In this document: in pieces, positions 1 through 6,261 of the stretch
Layout: every line of letters begins with the position of its first letter
How positions within the stretch are numbered: position 1 is the first letter of the stretch
NCBI GenBank assembly: GCA_019309685.1
Contig: JAFDFT010000115.1
Location: 1-7,129, forward strand
Direction of reading: 5' to 3'
Source of the DNA: Deltaproteobacteria bacterium
GTDB lineage: Bacteria; Desulfobacterota; Desulfobacteria; Desulfobacterales; JAABPS01
Length of the DNA stretch: 7,129 nt
Notes under the pieces: model-generated
Told to the model about the DNA's origin: nothing
The model's input: the letters and a program-made list of their open reading frames with translations, nothing else
Database searches by the model: none
Made by a program: the position numbers and the translations under genes

Positions 1-2
1 TT

Positions 3-122
3 GGAGATGAACAATTTGAGCTTGAACCGGGAGACAGTGTGTATTATCTTTCTACTACCCCACATCTTGTTTCATCAAAAGCAGGTAAGGCGACAATTCT
101 GGCTGTTCTGTATCAAGGATAA
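3..122 (+). CDS. C-terminal end of a cupin-domain protein (partial, 5' end outside window)
   Basis: An open frame enters from the left edge and stops at TAA 120-122, giving the last 39 residues of a protein. The peptide contains LEPGDSVYYLSTTPH followed by a short glycine turn and a final hydrophobic strand (ATILAVLYQG). This is the typical second half of a cupin_2 beta-barrel: the PGD turn, a strand, then a PH pair. In bacteria this ending is most common in helix-turn-helix (XRE) regulators with a C-terminal cupin sensor domain, where 'PGDSVYF.S..PH' is characteristic. The DNA-binding half would lie outside the window, so the regulator role is inference and a stand-alone cupin is equally possible. 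The gene converges on the minus-strand gene that ends at 169. No clear hairpin terminator is visible in the 46-bp gap. Confidence 0.72.
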   Translation, partial: GDEQFELEPGDSVYYLSTTPHLVSSKAGKATILAVLYQG

Positions 123-168
123 ATCTTATTTGGTAAGGTAAACGACTTTGTCTTCTAATTCTCTTTTA

Positions 169-726
169 CTATTGCCACTGCACCACAATTTCTGTCACCG
201 TATCCTGATTGGTCAATGATTTTGTCAATTCAACTTTGATTACCTTTGACCCTGAAATTTCCAGAGCTCTTTCTATCCACCCGCAAATTCGCAGCTCAAC
301 CCATCTTTCCAGTTCCGGAAATTCTTTGATATGAAGCACAACCTCTTTTTCGGCTTCGCCCGCGATCTCCATCTTGCTTGGTTTGTAATAAGACGAAAAG
401 ATAGTAGCAGCCCTACCAACAATAAATTTCGGAGAACCGAGCTTTACAAACATCTTGTAAACACCAATAAGCCCTTTATCGGCACTGAACCGGCCAGCTT
501 CCCACGCTCCATTTTCATCGTTTTCGTAAAAGAGCTCACAAATTTTCTGGGTGGGTTCAATAAGCCCTGGTTTTATTGGATACCATGAAATAGCAGGGAT
601 AATGGGCTCTTTCATTATTCTTTTAGAATCTTCGGATAATGAATCCAGCCACTCGTCGTAACGGGATCCAAACTTCGTTCGAACAAACTCCGGTACAGAG
701 CTTACGGCGCTACCCTTTACTTCCAT
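169..726 (-). CDS. DUF2378-like (TIGR02265-type) protein, 185 aa
   Basis: This complete minus-strand gene starts at ATG 726-724 behind a strong Shine-Dalgarno (AGGAGG, complement of 731-736) and stops at TAG 171-169. The protein is soluble, with no signal peptide or membrane segment. The pattern resembles the DUF2378/TIGR02265 family abundant in myxobacteria and other deltaproteobacteria. It starts VKGSA, has a 'SWYP' motif near residue 47-50, then AGRFSADKGLIGVYKMF, 'LGSPKFIVGRAA' and 'SSYYKPSKMEI', and ends in a domain with 'FPEL...CGWIERALE' and a terminal 'TEIVVQW'. The layout is reminiscent of heme-NO-binding/V4R-like folds, but the cysteines often found near the C-terminus of V4R domains are absent. 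The family's function is unknown. The assignment comes from remembered family patterns and would need a profile search. It is transcribed away from the transporter operon, so no functional link is implied. Confidence 0.75.
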   Translation of the reverse strand: MEVKGSAVSSVPEFVRTKFGSRYDEWLDSLSEDSKRIMKEPIIPAISWYPIKPGLIEPTQKICELFYENDENGAWEAGRFSADKGLIGVYKMFVKLGSPKFIVGRAATIFSSYYKPSKMEIAGEAEKEVVLHIKEFPELERWVELRICGWIERALEISGSKVIKVELTKSLTNQDTVTEIVVQWQ

Positions 727-841
727 TCTTCCTCCTTATTTACCCTTTCACGTTTATATGTATTCGCAGCTTAATTTAAATGCAGCAATTAATATGCCAA
801 TTAAAAGCATCAATATTAAATAAACCATATAGATCTTCTAT

Positions 842-847
842 TAACTA
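842..847. repeat. Left copy of putative target-site duplication TAACTA
   Basis: TAACTA directly abuts the left terminal inverted repeat and is repeated exactly at 989-994 on the other side of the element. The bases outside the pair do not continue the match, which is what a target duplication should look like. The terminal TA could instead belong to the inverted repeat, in which case the duplication would be shorter. Confidence 0.6.
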
Positions 848-988
848 GTGCCCGTCCAGAAATTAGATATTTTGTTCGAGTTCAAGGAAGGCGAAAATTT
901 TAACCACAGGAATCCATAGAGTATTTCGAGTATTAAAATTTGAGCCTGACGCGGAAATCGGGCAAAATAGAAATTTATGGATGGGCAC
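848..988. mobile_element. MITE-like inverted-repeat element, 141 bp, with TAACTA direct repeats
   Basis: The left end (848-874, starting GTGCCCGTCCAGAAATT) and the reverse complement of the right end (963-988, GTGCCCATCCATAAATT) match at 15 of the first 17 positions. They match again through a shared TATTTTG after a short indel. Similarity continues inward: GCGAAAATTTTAA near 891-903 can pair with TTAAAATTTGAGC near 933-945, so most of the element can fold into one long imperfect hairpin. Perfect 6-bp direct repeats TAACTA lie immediately outside (842-847 and 989-994), as expected for a target-site duplication. The element is far too short to encode a transposase and has no open frame, so it would be a non-autonomous derivative mobilised in trans. 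The parent transposon family cannot be told from this window. An alternative is a REP-like or palindromic structural repeat, but the flanking duplication favours transposition. Confidence 0.72.
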
Positions 989-994
989 TAACTA
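989..994. repeat. Right copy of putative target-site duplication TAACTA
   Basis: This is the exact partner of the TAACTA at 842-847 and lies immediately after the right inverted repeat that ends GGATGGGCAC. Confidence 0.6.
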
Positions 995-1217
995 TATGTT
1001 CGTATTATATTAGGTAAATGTTGCAATATCAAACTAACATTCATGATGAACGACATGTCAAAATACGCGAGTTAACATTGAATCTTTTTCTTATGATGTT
1101 ACAATTTTATCGTGTCACTATATCTCACTTCATACTTTCAGAAATAATTTGTCGCATCCATTCAATCTTAAATCCAACTTTTTTCCTAATTATGCAAATC
1201 GAATCAATCCTTCATAC

Positions 1218-1246
1218 TTGACACTTAACGTGCATTTCATTATGTT
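1218..1246 (+). promoter_or_regulatory. Sigma-70-type promoter candidate for the transporter operon
   Basis: A perfect -35 hexamer TTGACA (1218-1223) is followed after exactly 17 bp by TATGTT (1241-1246), a four-of-six match to the -10 consensus. Transcription would start near 1253 and leave a leader of about 70 nt before the ATG at 1325. The leader contains a small palindrome at 1286-1298, which could be an operator half-site or a weak hairpin but is too short to interpret. This is the only strong promoter-like pair seen upstream of the five-gene operon. It is a sequence match only and transcription start is not shown. Confidence 0.55.
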
Positions 1247-1324
1247 GATCTAATATTTAAGGTTTTTTTCTTTCTTGCTAAGTCTGGAGTTCAACTCCTC
1301 AATACCCCATTAGAGGTCGAATTT

Positions 1325-2398
1325 ATGACTGGAATTAGCCGAAGGGCATTCATAAAGGTGGCGGGTCTTTCCGCCGCTAAACTAACCCTACTTAAAAATA
1401 TCACCCTTGCTGATAGTAGCACTTCTGACCCTTTGGAAATACGTGCAAAAAAAAAAGCCAATCAGTTTGTAAACAGCATTTCACGAAACCCATTTCGAGA
1501 CATCAAATCCATAACACTTTTTTATGAAGTGCATATGATGGCAGATCTTTATGTAAAGCTTAAGATGAACGCCGTCCTTAAATTTATAAAAAGAGAAAAT
1601 GATTACTTTTCCACTTTCAGCCTGACAAAGCCTGAGGGCGAAGGAGGATGGAGCTGGCTTGTTTTCAATCTCTTCGGCAAACACACAGCTGAATACAAGG
1701 AAATGATGAAGAATATCGAGATTCGTCTCATGGAATTTATTCATTTATGGGAAAACAAACTATACACCAACAAGCTCGAAGAAATACAATCTAAGACATC
1801 GGAAAACGCCAACCAGCCTGCGATGAAGATTGATTTTGACTATGACGAAATGCGGATAAAATTCTGGGGCGATAAGAGCATGTCAAAACATGATAAAATC
1901 ATTAAATATACAAACCAAATCGCTCCGTTGACCGCCTTTTTTAATTACATCTTTTTTGACACATATCAAACAAATATAAAATTGATCAACGCACTTAAAC
2001 AAGTAGAAAACAAATTGAATAATCCATCTCCCACCTCCATAATTCCAAATTTTTTATTTGAATCTCAATTGGTCAGGATCGGGAAAAATATGACAGGGGA
2101 ATTCTCTGAATTCCCCATGACGCTTCATTTTGAAAAAGGCAATTTTTTAGATGTTATTTATGGCGATTATATTTTCTACAAACTCGTTCATAATAAGACC
2201 TCAAATATAAAGATCCCTTATTCCGCACAGATAGAAGGAATTATCAGTAAAAAACGAAAACGGGAAAAATTAAAGGAGCTCAAAAAAAGATATCCGCATA
2301 AAACATCATTTGAAAAAGAGCTTAGAGATGAGTATAAAGATATTCTGGCGTCAACCGATGTTAGAGTGTATTTGTCGGAATTTGAGATTATCAGATAA
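1325..2398 (+). CDS. Twin-arginine-signal protein of unknown function, first gene of the TRAP operon
   Basis: The start ATG 1325 sits 8 nt after GAGG (1313-1316). The 357-residue protein opens with a near-consensus Tat signal, SRRAFIK at residues 5-11, followed by a mildly hydrophobic stretch to about residue 23. There is no obvious AxA cleavage site, so it may stay anchored or be cut near residue 29. The rest is soluble, with many charged and aromatic residues and no further membrane segments, no cysteines, and no CxxC or heme motifs. Two short patterns, 'KIDFDYDEMRIKFW' and 'IAPLTAFFNYIF', faintly recall DUF3108-type envelope proteins, but I do not claim membership. A very basic segment covers about residues 309-322. 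Only 37 nt separate it from the receptor gene, so co-transcription with the transporter is likely. A role as a periplasmic accessory of the transporter is inference. Oddities are an A10 run (1447-1456) and a perfect 21-nt hairpin (2096-2116). Confidence 0.8.
   Translation: MTGISRRAFIKVAGLSAAKLTLLKNITLADSSTSDPLEIRAKKKANQFVNSISRNPFRDIKSITLFYEVHMMADLYVKLKMNAVLKFIKRENDYFSTFSLTKPEGEGGWSWLVFNLFGKHTAEYKEMMKNIEIRLMEFIHLWENKLYTNKLEEIQSKTSENANQPAMKIDFDYDEMRIKFWGDKSMSKHDKIIKYTNQIAPLTAFFNYIFFDTYQTNIKLINALKQVENKLNNPSPTSIIPNFLFESQLVRIGKNMTGEFSEFPMTLHFEKGNFLDVIYGDYIFYKLVHNKTSNIKIPYSAQIEGIISKKRKREKLKELKKRYPHKTSFEKELRDEYKDILASTDVRVYLSEFEIIR
1447..1456 (+). repeat. A10 homopolymer inside the Tat-signal gene
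   Basis: Ten consecutive A residues encode the end of an alanine codon and three lysines at about residues 41-44. Runs of this length are prone to polymerase or ribosome slippage. The reading frame is intact in this copy. Confidence 0.9.
2096..2116. repeat. Perfect intragenic inverted repeat (9-bp arms, 3-nt loop)
   Basis: GGGGAATTC, then TCT, then GAATTCCCC form a perfect 9-bp stem with a 3-nt loop inside the Tat-signal gene. It spans exactly seven codons (GEFSEFP, residues 258-264). There is no following T-run, so it does not look like an intrinsic terminator. It may be chance, an mRNA structure, or a protein-binding palindrome. Confidence 0.85.
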
Positions 2399-2423
2399 GC
2401 CCCTCAGTAAAGTCTCTAACTTC

Positions 2424-2428
2424 AGGAG
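2424..2428 (+). promoter_or_regulatory. Shine-Dalgarno that fixes the dctP start
   Basis: AGGAG lies 7 nt before ATG 2436. The reading frame is open further upstream, to an ATG at 2310, but that start would overlap the preceding gene and put 42 residues ahead of a clear signal peptide. The site therefore decides in favour of 2436. Confidence 0.85.
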
Positions 2429-2435
2429 AAAACAA

Positions 2436-3473
2436 ATGCCGAAGAACTCAATTAAAACACTTGTTATTTTATGCTTATGCCTTTGTATTGGGTTGATGAT
2501 CCATCCCTATGCAGGTGCAAAGAAATGTAAAGCGAAATATTGCTTTAAACTGGCATCCCTTGCCCCTAAATCCATTGGATGGGCAAAACACATAAGAGAA
2601 ATTATTCATCCTGCCTTAAAAAAAGCGACCAGTGGCAATGTTGAACTGAATTGGTTCTGGGGCGGTCTGATGGGCAATGATAAAGACTATATCCAGAAGA
2701 TGAAAATCGGCCAGCTCCATGGTGCAGCATTTTCCGGACAGGGTGTTGTACTTCTGTGTCCGGAAATGGCGGTTCTTGAACTGCCATTTATGTTTAATGA
2801 TTACAGAGAGGTCGATTATATAAGAAAAAAGATGATTTCAACATTTGACAGGTATGTGGAAAAACGCGGATATAAGCTCATTGTTTGGGCGGACCAGGAC
2901 TTTGATCAAATCTATTCGGTAAAATTTAAAATGGACCGCCTTGAAGATTTTAATAAAGCCCGGTTTCTTACATGGTACGGCCCCATGGAGCATAAATTAT
3001 TAACCACCCTTGGATCGAGTCCTGTCCCAGTAAATGTCACAGAGGTTTCACCTTCTATTCTTCAGGGTGTTGGGGACGCATTAATAGCACCGGCTATTTG
3101 GGTGATTGGAAGCCAGCTCTATGGAAAATTTAAATATGTAAACCCCATCCAGATAAGATACTCTCCCACTGCGGTATTTGTTACCATGGAAGCATGGAAC
3201 AGTATCCCTCAAAACTACCGCAATAACATTATGACCATTCGCAACAAAGAAGCCTACGAATTCCTTAAAAGAACAAGAGAAGACAGCAAAAAATCATTCG
3301 ACGCGATGGTGAAGTATGGAATAAAGGTTTCCGAAATGAAACCGGAAGAATTGAATAGGATACGGGAAGAAAGCATGAAAATCTGGATGGAAATGGCAGA
3401 CAAAGATTTCCCCAAAGAACTTCTGGACGAATTGCTGCTTCACCTGAGACAATATCGAGCTGGCTTAAAATAA
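2436..3473 (+). CDS. dctP: TRAP transporter periplasmic solute receptor, DctP/TatP type
   Basis: This 345-residue protein is the extracytoplasmic receptor of a tripartite ATP-independent transporter. It binds the solute in the periplasm and delivers it to the Q/M permease. It has a Sec signal peptide (basic start, leucine/cysteine-rich core) with a likely cut after AGA at residue 28. Family signatures follow: 'WGGLMGNDKDYIQKMKIGQL' with GAAFSGQG, 'LELPFMF', and 'LGSSPVPV' with 'TEVSPSILQGVGDAL' in the second lobe. By eye alignment, the position of the arginine that holds the carboxylate in classical DctP/SiaP receptors (usual motif K-I-R-V) falls at L178 in 'ARFLTWYG', with R176 offset by two. 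The ligand may thus not be a simple carboxylate. A Cys31-x4-Cys36 pair sits just after the signal. The length is normal for the family. The next gene, for the small permease subunit, starts 3 nt after the stop. Confidence 0.93.
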   Translation: MPKNSIKTLVILCLCLCIGLMIHPYAGAKKCKAKYCFKLASLAPKSIGWAKHIREIIHPALKKATSGNVELNWFWGGLMGNDKDYIQKMKIGQLHGAAFSGQGVVLLCPEMAVLELPFMFNDYREVDYIRKKMISTFDRYVEKRGYKLIVWADQDFDQIYSVKFKMDRLEDFNKARFLTWYGPMEHKLLTTLGSSPVPVNVTEVSPSILQGVGDALIAPAIWVIGSQLYGKFKYVNPIQIRYSPTAVFVTMEAWNSIPQNYRNNIMTIRNKEAYEFLKRTREDSKKSFDAMVKYGIKVSEMKPEELNRIREESMKIWMEMADKDFPKELLDELLLHLRQYRAGLK

Positions 3474-3476
3474 TAT

Positions 3477-3995
3477 ATGAAAGATCTTATCTCACGCCTT
3501 ACATCAATAAACCAATTTTTTGTCTTATTTGAAAAGGTTTTATTAACCACGCTTTTATTTTCCATGATTGTCCTGTCTTTTGGTCAAGTTATGGCTAGAA
3601 ATCTATTTTCAGCTGGATTTATATGGGTTGATCAGATACTTCGGCTCGAGGTGCTCTGGGTTGCTTTTACAGGCGCAGCTCTTGCAACGGAGTTTAACCA
3701 GCATATCAAAATTGATTTTCTTGCCAGTATAATTCGGTCAGATTTTTCAAGAAAACTGATTAACACCGGCGCTCACCTTTTTGCTTTTCTTATTTGCTGC
3801 CTGCTCTTTATCGTAGCTTTAGATTATATCCGGATCGTAAGTTCAGATTTAACAAGCACTGTTTTTCAGGGAGTCCCTGACTGGTCTTTTCAATTAATTA
3901 TACCTTACTGTTTTTTCTTTATCTCATTAAGGTTTTTAATAAATGTTTTAAAAATATCTTATGAAAAAGATTACAAACTGAAACCCTTCTCTTAA
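3477..3995 (+). CDS. dctQ: TRAP transporter small permease subunit, DctQ type
   Basis: This 172-residue inner-membrane protein has four hydrophobic segments at about residues 14-38, 53-72, 95-118 and 136-158, the normal size and topology for DctQ. The hallmark region between the first two segments is present: 'W50-V-D-Q-I-L-R56', then 'LWVAFTGAALA' and 'HIKID' at 76-80. This corresponds to the usual W-x-DE-x-x-R ... GAALA ... HI-x-ID signature. DctQ pairs with the large subunit and helps dock the periplasmic receptor. The gene starts 3 nt after the receptor stop with no recognisable Shine-Dalgarno, which suggests translation coupled to the upstream gene. Confidence 0.93.
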   Translation: MKDLISRLTSINQFFVLFEKVLLTTLLFSMIVLSFGQVMARNLFSAGFIWVDQILRLEVLWVAFTGAALATEFNQHIKIDFLASIIRSDFSRKLINTGAHLFAFLICCLLFIVALDYIRIVSSDLTSTVFQGVPDWSFQLIIPYCFFFISLRFLINVLKISYEKDYKLKPFS

Positions 3996-3999
3996 TTGC

Positions 4000-5307
4000 A
4001 TGGATATCTTTATTGTCATCATTCTAATTCTCGTATTTATTCTCGCTATTTTGTTTGGTTCCCCTCTTTTCACGATTATTGGAGGTGCGGCTGTGTTTCT
4101 TTTTTATTTCGTCGCTGAAGGAAGTATGTCCTCTATTATTGTGGAAATGGGGCGACTTGCCAATGCTCCCGGAATGATTGCTATACCGCTCTTCATCTTT
4201 TCCGGATTTATTTTCGCGGAAAGCAACGCTTCCAACCGGCTGATAAAGGTATCTAACGCATTGCTGGGATGGCTTCCCGGCGGTCTTGCCGTCGTTACCG
4301 TAATTGTTTGCACCATATTTACTGCTATGACAGGCGGCGCTGGTGTAACCATTATCGCCTGTGGAGGTATTTTACACACGGCACTAAAAAACAATGGATT
4401 CAATGAAAATTTCTCTTTAGGCTTTGTAACCTCCTCTGCCAGCTCAGGCGTTTTGTTTGTTCCCAGCCTGCCTATCATCATCTATGGGATGATTGCCAAA
4501 ACGGATATCACCCAGCTTTTCATAGCTGGTATTATCCCGGGCTTATTCATCGTTTTTCTTCTTTCAGGATATGGCGTTTACTACGGAATCAAAAATAAAA
4601 TCCCAACGATACCGTTTTCTTTAAAAACTCTTTTGCTGGCCTTATGGGAAATCAAATGGGTCATTCCTCTTCCGTTTGTTGTTATTGGCGGCATATACAG
4701 TGGATTTATCACAGTGGGTGAGGCTGCCTCTGTTTCAGCGGTTTACGCCTTGATTTCAGAGTGTGCCATCTATCGAGAAATATCGCTGAATAAACTGTTC
4801 GATATAACGATTAAAAGTATGTCCATGGTTGGCGCGGTACTTATCGTACTTGGAGCCGCTCTTGGGTTAACTAATTTTTTGGTTGATCAGGAAATACCGC
4901 AGATGTTAATGGTTATCATTACAAAACACATTTCAAGCAAAATTACTTTCCTTCTGGTTCTAAATGTAATCCTCCTTATTGTTGGCTGTACCATGGACAT
5001 ATTTTCAGCTATTGTAGTCGTCGTTCCGCTGATAGCTCCCGTAGCAGCAAAATTTGGCATTGATCCTGTCCATCTTGGCATTATCTTTCTTGCCAACCTG
5101 CAAATTGGATACATTACGCCTCCGGTTGGGATGAATCTTTTTATCGCGAGTTTGAGATTCAATGTCTCCGTTATGAGGCTGTATCGTATGGTTATTCCCG
5201 CACTTATCCTTTTTATTATAGCCCTGCTTATTATCAGTTATTGGCCCAAATTCAGTCTCTTTTTGCTGGAATTAGTTGGACAGCGAGTACCCTTGCTTCA
5301 AATTTAA
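4000..5307 (+). CDS. dctM: TRAP transporter large permease subunit, DctM type
   Basis: This 435-residue polytopic inner-membrane protein has the length and hydrophobic pattern of DctM, the subunit that moves solute with sodium across the membrane. Signatures in order are 'GSPLFTIIGGAA' near the N-terminus, 'IAIPLFIFSGFIFA', 'LPGGLAVVTVIVCTIFTAMTG' ending near residue 112, 'VPSLPIIIYG' around residues 154-163, 'LFIAGIIPGL', and 'QIGYITPPVGMNLFIAS' starting at residue 368. Two spots depart from the common pattern. The usual G-S-S-x-A-T after 'AMT' reads GGAGVT, and the usual PPSxP reads VPSLP. Both are conservative enough for a working permease and may mark the subfamily. It starts 4 nt after the dctQ stop without a visible Shine-Dalgarno, so coupling is likely. 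Confidence 0.95.
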   Translation: MDIFIVIILILVFILAILFGSPLFTIIGGAAVFLFYFVAEGSMSSIIVEMGRLANAPGMIAIPLFIFSGFIFAESNASNRLIKVSNALLGWLPGGLAVVTVIVCTIFTAMTGGAGVTIIACGGILHTALKNNGFNENFSLGFVTSSASSGVLFVPSLPIIIYGMIAKTDITQLFIAGIIPGLFIVFLLSGYGVYYGIKNKIPTIPFSLKTLLLALWEIKWVIPLPFVVIGGIYSGFITVGEAASVSAVYALISECAIYREISLNKLFDITIKSMSMVGAVLIVLGAALGLTNFLVDQEIPQMLMVIITKHISSKITFLLVLNVILLIVGCTMDIFSAIVVVVPLIAPVAAKFGIDPVHLGIIFLANLQIGYITPPVGMNLFIASLRFNVSVMRLYRMVIPALILFIIALLIISYWPKFSLFLLELVGQRVPLLQI

Positions 5308-5333
5308 AATAATGAATCTAAAAAGAGGTCAAA

Positions 5334-6221
5334 ATGGTATTCATTAATTTTCTTTATAAAAGACTTTTTACATCCATCCTTTTTGTTATGGTTTTTATCT
5401 CTATTAGCGGATGCGTCAGAATGGGCGTAAATATATTAGGCGCGCCCATGGTCTCTCACATGGTGAAAAATATCTCCCATACAGGCAATGTCCGCCTTGT
5501 TAAAGAGGGCCTTGCCGGTCAAGTACTACTGGCAACATCCATTACTGAAATGTCTCCTGACAACATAGATCTTCTTACGGAAACCTCTTTCTTATACTGC
5601 GCGTACGGCCTCTTTATTGAAGATGAAGATCCTGAATATGCAAAAGAGCTTTATTCGTTGGGCAAGGAATACGGTATCAGAGCTTTAAAGCAGGACCATC
5701 GGTTCAAAAAGGGACTTGAATCCGGGGATAAAATATCCAATCTTGCCAACTCTCTTAGCAGTAAATATGCTGATGCCCTATGCTGGACAGGAATTAATGG
5801 AGGTCTATTCATTATATTGAACCTGGATGATCCGGGAGCTTTAATTGAGCTGGCCGATATTATTACCATGGTAAAACGCTCTATTACCCTTAATGAAGAC
5901 TATTTTCATGGTGTCGGAAAAGTTTTTTTAGGCGCCTATTATGCACTGGTTCCGCCCTATCTGGGGCTTGGAGGGGGAGAAGATAATTCTCGCAAGATGT
6001 TTCAAGAAGCCAGAAATATTTCGGACAATCATTTTTTACTTGTTGATCTATTCGAAGCCCGCTTTCTGGCAACAACAATCGAAGATGAATCTCTTTTCGA
6101 CCTGAAATTAAAACAGGTACTTTCTGCAGATCCTTCAGTACTCAAACAAGCTCGTTTAATAAATGAATTATCTAAAGTAAAGGCCAACTATTATCTGTTG
6201 AATAAATCAAACTACTTTTAA
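5334..6221 (+). CDS. tatT: TRAP-associated TatT-type lipoprotein (TPR-like fold)
   Basis: The start ATG 5334 follows GAGG (5325-5328) by 5 nt. The 295-residue product begins with a lipoprotein signal: basic 'YKR', a hydrophobic core, and lipobox ISGC with the lipidated cysteine at residue 27. The mature part is mostly helical and matches the TatT component family (PF16811 type): 'GLAGQVLLATSITEMSPDNI', 'LLTETSFLYCAYGLFIEDEDPEYAKELY', 'YGIRAL', 'ALCWTGINGG', a short 'ALVPPYLGLGGGEDNSRKMF' loop, and a final 'LFEARFLATTIED'. In Treponema pallidum the homologue Tp0956 forms a trimer with a central pore built from cryptic TPR helices and binds the P receptor. The encoding transporters are called TPATs. 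Its location at the end of a P-Q-M cluster supports the same role here. The gene lies 26 bp after dctM and converges on a bactofilin gene, with no clear terminator in between. Confidence 0.9.
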   Translation: MVFINFLYKRLFTSILFVMVFISISGCVRMGVNILGAPMVSHMVKNISHTGNVRLVKEGLAGQVLLATSITEMSPDNIDLLTETSFLYCAYGLFIEDEDPEYAKELYSLGKEYGIRALKQDHRFKKGLESGDKISNLANSLSSKYADALCWTGINGGLFIILNLDDPGALIELADIITMVKRSITLNEDYFHGVGKVFLGAYYALVPPYLGLGGGEDNSRKMFQEARNISDNHFLLVDLFEARFLATTIEDESLFDLKLKQVLSADPSVLKQARLINELSKVKANYYLLNKSNYF

Positions 6222-6261
6222 ATTTATGTATATGGATGCTGTTTGACTCTCTTTTGGGTTA

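Larger units (their letters stand above)
727..1324. other. Gene-poor intergenic region between divergent genes
   Basis: About 600 bp separate the divergent starts at 726 and 1325. The stretch is AT-rich and contains no convincing gene. It holds the Shine-Dalgarno of the left gene (731-736), a MITE-like inverted-repeat element (848-988) with flanking direct repeats, and a promoter candidate for the right-hand operon (1218-1246). It also has a small perfect palindrome at 1286-1298 (GGAGT-TCA-ACTCC) within the expected 5' leader. Between 995 and 1217 I see only AT-rich sequence without recognisable structure. No clear promoter for the minus-strand gene could be picked out. Confidence 0.7.

Noticed and set aside
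331..588. Plus-strand open frame opposite the DUF2378-like gene
   Set aside because: It is the antisense shadow of a gene with a strong ribosome site and family-like protein pattern.
1018..1221. 67-aa plus-strand open frame in the intergenic region
   Set aside because: No Shine-Dalgarno, no recognisable protein pattern, irregular composition, and it overlaps the promoter candidate; most likely chance in AT-rich DNA.
1286..1298. GGAGT-TCA-ACTCC palindrome in the operon leader
   Set aside because: Only five-base arms; too short to call an operator, riboswitch or terminator.
2310..2435. Upstream extension of the dctP frame to an ATG at 2310
   Set aside because: It would overlap the preceding gene by 89 nt and place 42 residues before a clear signal peptide, while ATG 2436 has a good Shine-Dalgarno.
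6222..6261. Possible bidirectional terminator between tatT and the bactofilin gene
   Set aside because: No convincing stem followed by a T-run on either strand in the 40-bp gap.
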